From contig NZ_CP009505.1 of assembly GCF_000970045.1 (NCBI RefSeq), positions 806,001 through 870,000 of the forward strand: a stretch of DNA of 64,000 nucleotides, given 5' to 3'. Of this stretch, positions 58,967 through 64,000 are shown in pieces; positions within the stretch are counted from its first letter, which is position 1, and every line of letters begins with the position of its first letter. A program made the translations under genes and the position numbers. The notes under the pieces are model-generated. The model saw only the letters and a program-made list of their open reading frames with translations. It was not told the origin of the DNA and searched no databases. This DNA comes from Methanosarcina sp. MTP4. GTDB lineage: Archaea; Halobacteriota; Methanosarcinia; Methanosarcinales; Methanosarcinaceae.

Positions 58967-60280
58967 ATGCAAATAGATAACATCTCTCATATTGCAAACA
59001 ATGCTCTTTGTACTTCCTGCGGGGCATGTGCCGGTATCTGTCCATCAAATGCAATCGAAATAGTCACAAACACTTCCGGATATCTTGTTGCAGTTATCAA
59101 CAATGAGTTATGTATCTATTGCGGGAAATGTGCAAAAATCTGCCCAAGCAATCCTGAAAACAATCCCTCTATTGAGACGGATGACATTTTTCATGGCGTA
59201 TGTCTTGCAGGATATGTAGGATATGCAAGTGATAGCTCAATAAGGCAAAAATCACAGAGTGGTGGAATTGTAACAGCGTTATTGTGTTATCTTTTAGAGC
59301 AAAATAAGATCGAAGGGGCAATAGTAAATAACCTAAACTCACAAACAAGAAGGCCACAAGCGGTATTTGCTTCATCGAAGTCTGAAATAATTGATGCATG
59401 CGGGTCGTATTATACCCAGTCGTCAGTTGTTAAAACAATACTTGAACATTCTGATAAAAATACTGCTGCTGTTGTTTTGGGGTGCCAGGCAGAAAGTCTT
59501 CAATTAATTCGTGAAAATTACCCAAACACCACCTTGCCAAAATATAAAATTGGTTTGATTTGTGCAGGACAACATGGGGGTGACATGATTGATGATTTGA
59601 TCGAACAAAGTGAGTGTGATACCAAACAAATATCGGGATTCCGGTTCAGGGACAAAAGTTATGGATGGCCTGGTGATGTTCATGTTACAACTTCAACTAA
59701 AGATTATTGGCTTCCAAAGGAAAAACGCTATGGATTAAAAAAGGTCTATGAACTGCATCGCTGTATAGCCTGTTATGATCAGATGAACATCTTCAGCGAT
59801 ATTGTCTGTGGGGATCCATGGGGAATCTCTCATAAACAACAACCTGAAGGGCATACAGTTGTTATTGCCAGAACAGAGACAGGGAAAAAACTTCTGGAAA
59901 ATGCTGCAAGAGATGGAGCAATTATACTTGAAGAATTATCAAAAGAAGATATTTTTCGTGGTCAGACTGTTGATGGAAGGCATAAAACCAAATTCTATAC
60001 TTCCCGTGAAATTTTCTATGAAAATAAATGGTTATTTCCGTATCCAGACAATTATTTTGAAAATATCCCATTTACACCTGTAAATATAATGGTTCGACAG
60101 AATTTAAAGGAGAGATTAACATATTCACGTGATTTGTATCTAACAATAGATAGTGAAGATTATCTCAGAAAAGTCAACTTGAAAAAGAAAAAATTGCAGG
60201 GGAATATAATTCAGAAAGCGATACGGAAAATGATGCCATATGCGGGAGTTATTCTCAGGAAATTATCTGTTATTAAGTAA
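58967..60280 (+). CDS. FrhB/FpoF-like iron-sulfur flavoprotein
   Basis: 437 aa. Two [4Fe-4S] motifs, CTSCGACAGICPSN (15-28) and CIYCGKCAKICPSN (~50-63), then the FrhB N and C domains (QSGGIVTALLCYLLE ~97-111; IGLICAGQHGG ~193; CGDPWGIS ~280). Resembles the F420-binding beta subunit of F420 hydrogenase/dehydrogenase. Versions in glycan loci beside pyruvyl transferases are common and probably reduce a sugar or lipid intermediate with F420H2 or ferredoxin (inference). AAGAGGTG ribosome site. Confidence 0.85.
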   Translation: MQIDNISHIANNALCTSCGACAGICPSNAIEIVTNTSGYLVAVINNELCIYCGKCAKICPSNPENNPSIETDDIFHGVCLAGYVGYASDSSIRQKSQSGGIVTALLCYLLEQNKIEGAIVNNLNSQTRRPQAVFASSKSEIIDACGSYYTQSSVVKTILEHSDKNTAAVVLGCQAESLQLIRENYPNTTLPKYKIGLICAGQHGGDMIDDLIEQSECDTKQISGFRFRDKSYGWPGDVHVTTSTKDYWLPKEKRYGLKKVYELHRCIACYDQMNIFSDIVCGDPWGISHKQQPEGHTVVIARTETGKKLLENAARDGAIILEELSKEDIFRGQTVDGRHKTKFYTSREIFYENKWLFPYPDNYFENIPFTPVNIMVRQNLKERLTYSRDLYLTIDSEDYLRKVNLKKKKLQGNIIQKAIRKMMPYAGVILRKLSVIK

Positions 60281-60342
60281 TTATTATCAAATATTTTTCA
60301 TTTTATAGTTTGATTTTAATCCCAATTTAATTATTTACGAGT

Positions 60343-61671
60343 TTAGTTTTTAATTGACTGAGTGAAATTATATATTGCTTTTAAATTCAACCTTATCATA
60401 ATAATATACATTATAGCGGTAATCATCGAGTAGACAATAAGTGTGGTTAAAACATCAACTCCAAATAATTTACACATATAAAATCCGATAATTACCCCTA
60501 AAGTGCGAGTAATGTCGAAAATGAGCTTCCAATTGTTATACCCATAAATATGCAAAAATGATGTTGGAGAGCAAACAAACCCAACCATAGCCATCAATGC
60601 TAATGGCCAACAATACCATCCTGCCTTTATCCATGCCCCTCCAAAAATGAACGGAACAACAAAGGGAGCACACAGCGCCGGGATCCCAATTAAGAAAACA
60701 GCAATAACCGACATGTGCTTAAGCGTTCCCACATACAGAGACCGCAGTCCCCGCGATCTCTCTCGAACCATCTTTGATGCTTCCCCGAGGTATGCCTGCC
60801 CCATTGAACCGGAAATAAAACTGCCTGGAAGCACTACCAACATCTGGGCAAGCGCATAAAACCCCACAACCTGTGAATCATAGAGCGCAAGCAGCATGAG
60901 GGGCGGAAGCTTCAATGACATGGTGTTCACGATAGAGGCAGGAAAATTAAATGCAGGAAAACTCCTGTATGTTTTTGCAACACTCTTCATGCGGCTCAAG
61001 GATATGTCTTTGAGGTTTTCCCTATCCTTCCTCCACATTACACGGGCAAGGGTGGTTATCCCGGCTATATGAGAGACAATATGCCCAAGAATCAATCCCA
61101 GTGGTCCGAAAGAGAGAATGCCAAGGAGGATCTTGCATACCGAACCCCCAACACCCTGATTGATCTTTGTGTAGGTGATCCTCTTGTAATCCCTCTGCCG
61201 GATGGCCCAGTAATTCAGCATGGTATAAAGGCCCATCCCGAAGAAACCAATGAGAAGAAACCAGGTATACTGCTTAATAGAAACCAGATCAAAGGTATTG
61301 ATCAACAGGTCCCTTCCAAATAGGAGAATGAGTGTAAACCCAGTTGTTGTGATAAATAAGAGTATGAGACACAACCCAAAGAGATTTACTGCATCTTCGT
61401 CTTCTTCGGGGAGCCCATATGCAAATTCATAGCGAAGGGTGGCACCGATTCCGACAATTGCTAGGATAGATGAGTATACCGCAAGGACCCCCAGATCTGA
61501 CGGGGTGTAGAGGCGTGTAATGATCGGCATCGTTACGATCCCGATCAACTGCGCAACCGCAGTGCCGCTGCCGAGGATAAATACGCCTTTGTAGAGCGGA
61601 TTATTTAATATGAAACCGAATAATCGACTTGTTTTAGGCAGGTCTCTGTGATCAGAGATATATTTTTTCAT
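60343..61671 (-). CDS. Oligosaccharide flippase (Wzx/MATE-like)
   Basis: 442 aa, about 12-14 membrane helices. The N-terminus GSGTAVAQLIGIVTMPIITR and LYTPSDLGVLAVYSSILAI is typical of the polysaccharide-biosynthesis flippase family. Moves lipid-linked glycan units across the membrane. GGGGAG before the ATG; a TATA-like CGAATATATAGC lies about 110 bp upstream. Its codon use is mixed, less AT-rich than the two glycosyltransferases. Confidence 0.88.
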   Translation of the reverse strand: MKKYISDHRDLPKTSRLFGFILNNPLYKGVFILGSGTAVAQLIGIVTMPIITRLYTPSDLGVLAVYSSILAIVGIGATLRYEFAYGLPEEDEDAVNLFGLCLILLFITTTGFTLILLFGRDLLINTFDLVSIKQYTWFLLIGFFGMGLYTMLNYWAIRQRDYKRITYTKINQGVGGSVCKILLGILSFGPLGLILGHIVSHIAGITTLARVMWRKDRENLKDISLSRMKSVAKTYRSFPAFNFPASIVNTMSLKLPPLMLLALYDSQVVGFYALAQMLVVLPGSFISGSMGQAYLGEASKMVRERSRGLRSLYVGTLKHMSVIAVFLIGIPALCAPFVVPFIFGGAWIKAGWYCWPLALMAMVGFVCSPTSFLHIYGYNNWKLIFDITRTLGVIIGFYMCKLFGVDVLTTLIVYSMITAIMYIIMIRLNLKAIYNFTQSIKN

Positions 61672-62051
61672 GTTTTTCTCCCCTAAGCCTCAATACTTTC
61701 CAATGTATATCTTCCATATTCAATATTTTTGACTCAATTCCCTCTTCATTTTGATCAGCGGCGGTGTCGCGAATTTGCTATATATTCGAAGTCAAGTTTT
61801 TGTGTACTATAGGGAAAATTGATCTTCCGATATAGATTTTTCGACCCCACAACTTCTTGAGTTTTGTGATGTTACAGAAAAATCGGCACACTGCCCGCAA
61901 TAATATTAAGAATATCGGACAGAGCGGAAAATTATTGATACATTTGTGTATATCTGCGGAAAGTGAGTTATATGTCATAAAATCAAATATGCAATTCTGG
62001 TACTGGTCTACCTGAAATTAAATTTTGAATATTTCGTAGATTATATTCATC
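61672..62051. other. Intergenic region, promoter for flippase only
   Basis: 380 bases. TATA-like GCTATATATTCG (61777-61788) would serve the flippase on the minus strand. A 66-codon minus frame (61778-61978) lacks a ribosome site and is not supported. Confidence 0.4.
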
Positions 62052-63302
62052 TCATACAGTTTTTTCAAATAGGTCTGCTAGTTTTTTTGTAAGTCCCTCT
62101 CTCCTATATTTTGATATGTTTTCAAGTGAAAGTTGGGTCATTTCCACATTTTTTTCCCATAAATTGTACAGATATAGTAATTTTGCAAGTATATCCTTTT
62201 CATCGATAGGATTTGCAAATATGCCTGATCCAATTTCCTTTATTATATCTGAAGCGTCACTATCTTGATTAGCTAATGCTAAAATAGGTTTCTTGAAGGC
62301 GATATATTCAAATATTTTTCCGCTAGTTATTTGTCGAACGTTATTTTGTGATTCCATTATAAAAACTAGTGAGTCTGCCATTTTGAGATAACCTAGACTT
62401 TTATTGTGTGAGACATAACCTTCTAATTTTACGCAGTCTTTAATCCCGTATTTATATACTAATTGTTTATACTTTTCATCAATGTTACCTACAAGGTATA
62501 ATCTTATTTTGTTGTATATTTCTGGGTTATCGGTTTTAAGCAAACAAAGAGCTTTAAATAGGTAGCTTGGATTTCTGGAAACACTTTGTAAAGATCCTGT
62601 GTAAACGAGATTAAAGTAGTTTTTTTCTTTTTTTACATTCTCTATTTTTTCCATATCTTCTGTATCAAATCCGTTAGTTATAGTTATAAATTTCTCCGGA
62701 TGTTTTATGCTTCCAAAGTACTTTTGGAAATCTTTTTTCATTGATGGAGTTGCAAGAACTACTTTCTCAGAATGTTTTACACAAATTTTGAACATCAACT
62801 TTTCGATTTGATCTCTCCACTTCATGAGTGTGCGGACATGCCTCCTGGGATCCAGTATCCAGGCATCTCTAAAGTCAATTATCAAAGGTTTGCCTGTAAA
62901 AAATTTCAAAATGCATCCTATGAAATAACTTGAAAAAGGGTCCCCAGTAACATAAATGACATTAATTTTTTCCTTTTTAATTTGTTTAAATCCTTCAAAA
63001 ACTGCAAATGGAATCCACCAAATACTGAAATCTGGGATAGAAATTACATAAATTAAGTGATGAATCATGTTTCTTTTTTTCGGGATTCTGGGTTGGAGTG
63101 TTCTTGTTCTGATTATATGTGTATCTGATGGAATATCTTCTAGCAATGTCTGATCTAAAACTGGGATTATTTGTTTTTTAGAAGTTAAAACAATTGGTTT
63201 CCACCCGTAAGTTGGCAGATACTTTACAAATTTTGCAGTTCTTTGTACTCCTCCACCTCCTTGGGGGGGGAAATAACAGGATATTATAAGAGCTTTTTTC
63301 AT
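62052..63302 (-). CDS. Glycosyltransferase family 4 protein
   Basis: 416 aa GT-B fold. N-terminal ALIISCYFPPQGGGGVQRTA (acceptor-side start) and C-terminal LVYTGSLQSVSRNPSYLFKA and EYIAFKKPILALANQDSDAS, where the catalytic-site glutamate and nucleotide-binding loop lie. Transfers an unknown sugar. ATG 63302; a GTG nine bases upstream is equally open, and neither has a clear ribosome site. Strongly AT-rich with AGA/ATA-type codons. Confidence 0.82.
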   Translation of the reverse strand: MKKALIISCYFPPQGGGGVQRTAKFVKYLPTYGWKPIVLTSKKQIIPVLDQTLLEDIPSDTHIIRTRTLQPRIPKKRNMIHHLIYVISIPDFSIWWIPFAVFEGFKQIKKEKINVIYVTGDPFSSYFIGCILKFFTGKPLIIDFRDAWILDPRRHVRTLMKWRDQIEKLMFKICVKHSEKVVLATPSMKKDFQKYFGSIKHPEKFITITNGFDTEDMEKIENVKKEKNYFNLVYTGSLQSVSRNPSYLFKALCLLKTDNPEIYNKIRLYLVGNIDEKYKQLVYKYGIKDCVKLEGYVSHNKSLGYLKMADSLVFIMESQNNVRQITSGKIFEYIAFKKPILALANQDSDASDIIKEIGSGIFANPIDEKDILAKLLYLYNLWEKNVEMTQLSLENISKYRREGLTKKLADLFEKTV

Positions 63303-63354
63303 TTTTTTCACAACATGATTTTTATTTTATCCCCTACATTCTCTAAGTATCACT

Positions 63355-64000
63355 TTAACTCATTGACCTGATAGTTTCCACCAACTTCCTTTCTCTCTCT
63401 TCCGTATCAAATAGTTCCATAACTCTTTGCCTTGCAGAAGGCCCATTTTTAGATAAAAGTGCTTTTTTAATTGCTTCGGCTGTTGCTTCAGGATCTCCGT
63501 ATGGCACCACAAATCCGGTATCTCCTGCAACTTCTGACATTGCCCCACGTTCTGTAATAACAGGTACACATTCACAGGACATGGCTTCAATAAGTGCGAC
63601 GCCAAAGGATTCATAATATGAAAGTTGGCAATATACTTTAGCTTTTTTTAGCCACAATGCAACTTCTTCATGGGGTATTAAACCAGTAAAATGTACATTT
63701 GGTTGTATTTCTTTTAATTTTTTAAGAATAGGAATGTCATAATCCCCAATAACCACAAATTTTGTACTAGGAAATTTTGCAGAAGCTTTTACAAAAGTAT
63801 CAATTCCTTTAAGTTTACACCTTGCATTTGTGGAATTCCCTATGGTGATCACAATATCTTCTTTTTTTTGATCCGATCTGAATTTATTGGTATCTATGCT
63901 ATTATGTATGACTTTGAGTTTTTTAGGTTTAGATGTCTTCAAAATATCATTTTCACTGAATTTTGATACTGAAATGATTTTATCTGCGTTATTGAGTATA
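63355..64000 (-). CDS. Glycosyltransferase family 1/4 protein (N-terminus beyond window)
   Basis: 215 C-terminal residues visible; the frame is open to the window edge (NNADKIISVSKFSEND before the first internal Met). VIHNSIDTNKF and ITIGNSTNARCKLKGIDTFV begin the donor domain, and YYESFGVALIEAMSCECVPV contains the E-x7-E motif of retaining GT-B enzymes. Ends 52 nt before the next glycosyltransferase gene on the same strand; probably one operon. Confidence 0.85.
   Translation of the reverse strand, partial: ILNNADKIISVSKFSENDILKTSKPKKLKVIHNSIDTNKFRSDQKKEDIVITIGNSTNARCKLKGIDTFVKASAKFPSTKFVVIGDYDIPILKKLKEIQPNVHFTGLIPHEEVALWLKKAKVYCQLSYYESFGVALIEAMSCECVPVITERGAMSEVAGDTGFVVPYGDPEATAEAIKKALLSKNGPSARQRVMELFDTEERERKLVETIRSMS

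Noticed and set aside
61778-61978. 66-aa minus-strand open frame upstream of the flippase
   Set aside because: No ribosome site, atypical composition, and it overlaps the likely flippase promoter.

Overview
The window is from a methanosarcinal archaeon, most likely the genus Methanosarcina. It encodes the archaeal five-subunit CO dehydrogenase/acetyl-CoA synthase (Cdh), methanogenesis marker 12, archaeal prefoldin beta, an M42 peptidase, TATA-type promoters and a sarcinarray-type surface protein. No transposase, rRNA or CRISPR array was seen.

Layout. 1-20070: two tandem, co-directional (minus strand) copies of the operon cdhA-cdhB-cdhC-cooC-cdhD-cdhE. The first copy's cdhE runs off the window. 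The spacer between them (7274-11987) is a graveyard: 3 x 68 bp repeats, a ~1 kb segment present twice, a frameshifted third cdhA 5' end, three DUF134-type genes in different states of decay, and gene fragments. 20071-21792 is a 1.7 kb gene-free stretch with promoter-like elements, a possible small RNA and 40 bp repeats. 21793-31600 is housekeeping: rhomboid protease, a NYN-domain protein with a frameshifted neighbour, methanogenesis marker 12, DUF2103, an ACT-domain protein beside phenylacetate-CoA ligase, DHH phosphoesterase, prefoldin beta and an M42 aminopeptidase. 31996-37412 is branched-chain amino-acid synthesis (leuA-like, ilvB, ilvN, ilvC); the leuA-like gene has a 2-nt frameshift near its start. 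Then come a nitroreductase and a 1.6-kb-codon CobN-like chelatase with signal peptide and C-terminal membrane anchor (minus). 43509-50120 holds tRNA-Arg(CCG), a small membrane protein, the NfnAB-like NADPH:ferredoxin oxidoreductase pair (minus), two unannotated 42-residue sister peptides, an ArsR/ArsM arsenic pair and a NosD-like beta-helix protein. 50344-55142 is a surface-protein pair. 55541-64000 is a polysaccharide locus: manC, a decayed nucleotide-sugar dehydrogenase, pyruvyl transferase, an FrhB-like iron-sulfur protein, a flippase and two glycosyltransferases.

How they work together. Cdh splits or makes acetyl-CoA: CdhAB oxidises CO, CdhC carries the A cluster, CdhDE is the corrinoid methyl carrier and CooC is the nickel-insertion ATPase. 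Having two complete operons side by side, with uneven divergence and the trace of a third, suggests repeated unequal recombination. The 3' polysaccharide genes are visibly more AT-rich and use different codons from the rest, as expected of a variable surface locus.

Main points for follow-up: the tandem Cdh array and its third relic, a cluster of substitutions around the C-cluster of one CdhA, the twin 42-residue peptides, the extracytoplasmic CobN, two independent 2-nt contractions in short dinucleotide repeats that break reading frames, and a small-RNA candidate near 20850.
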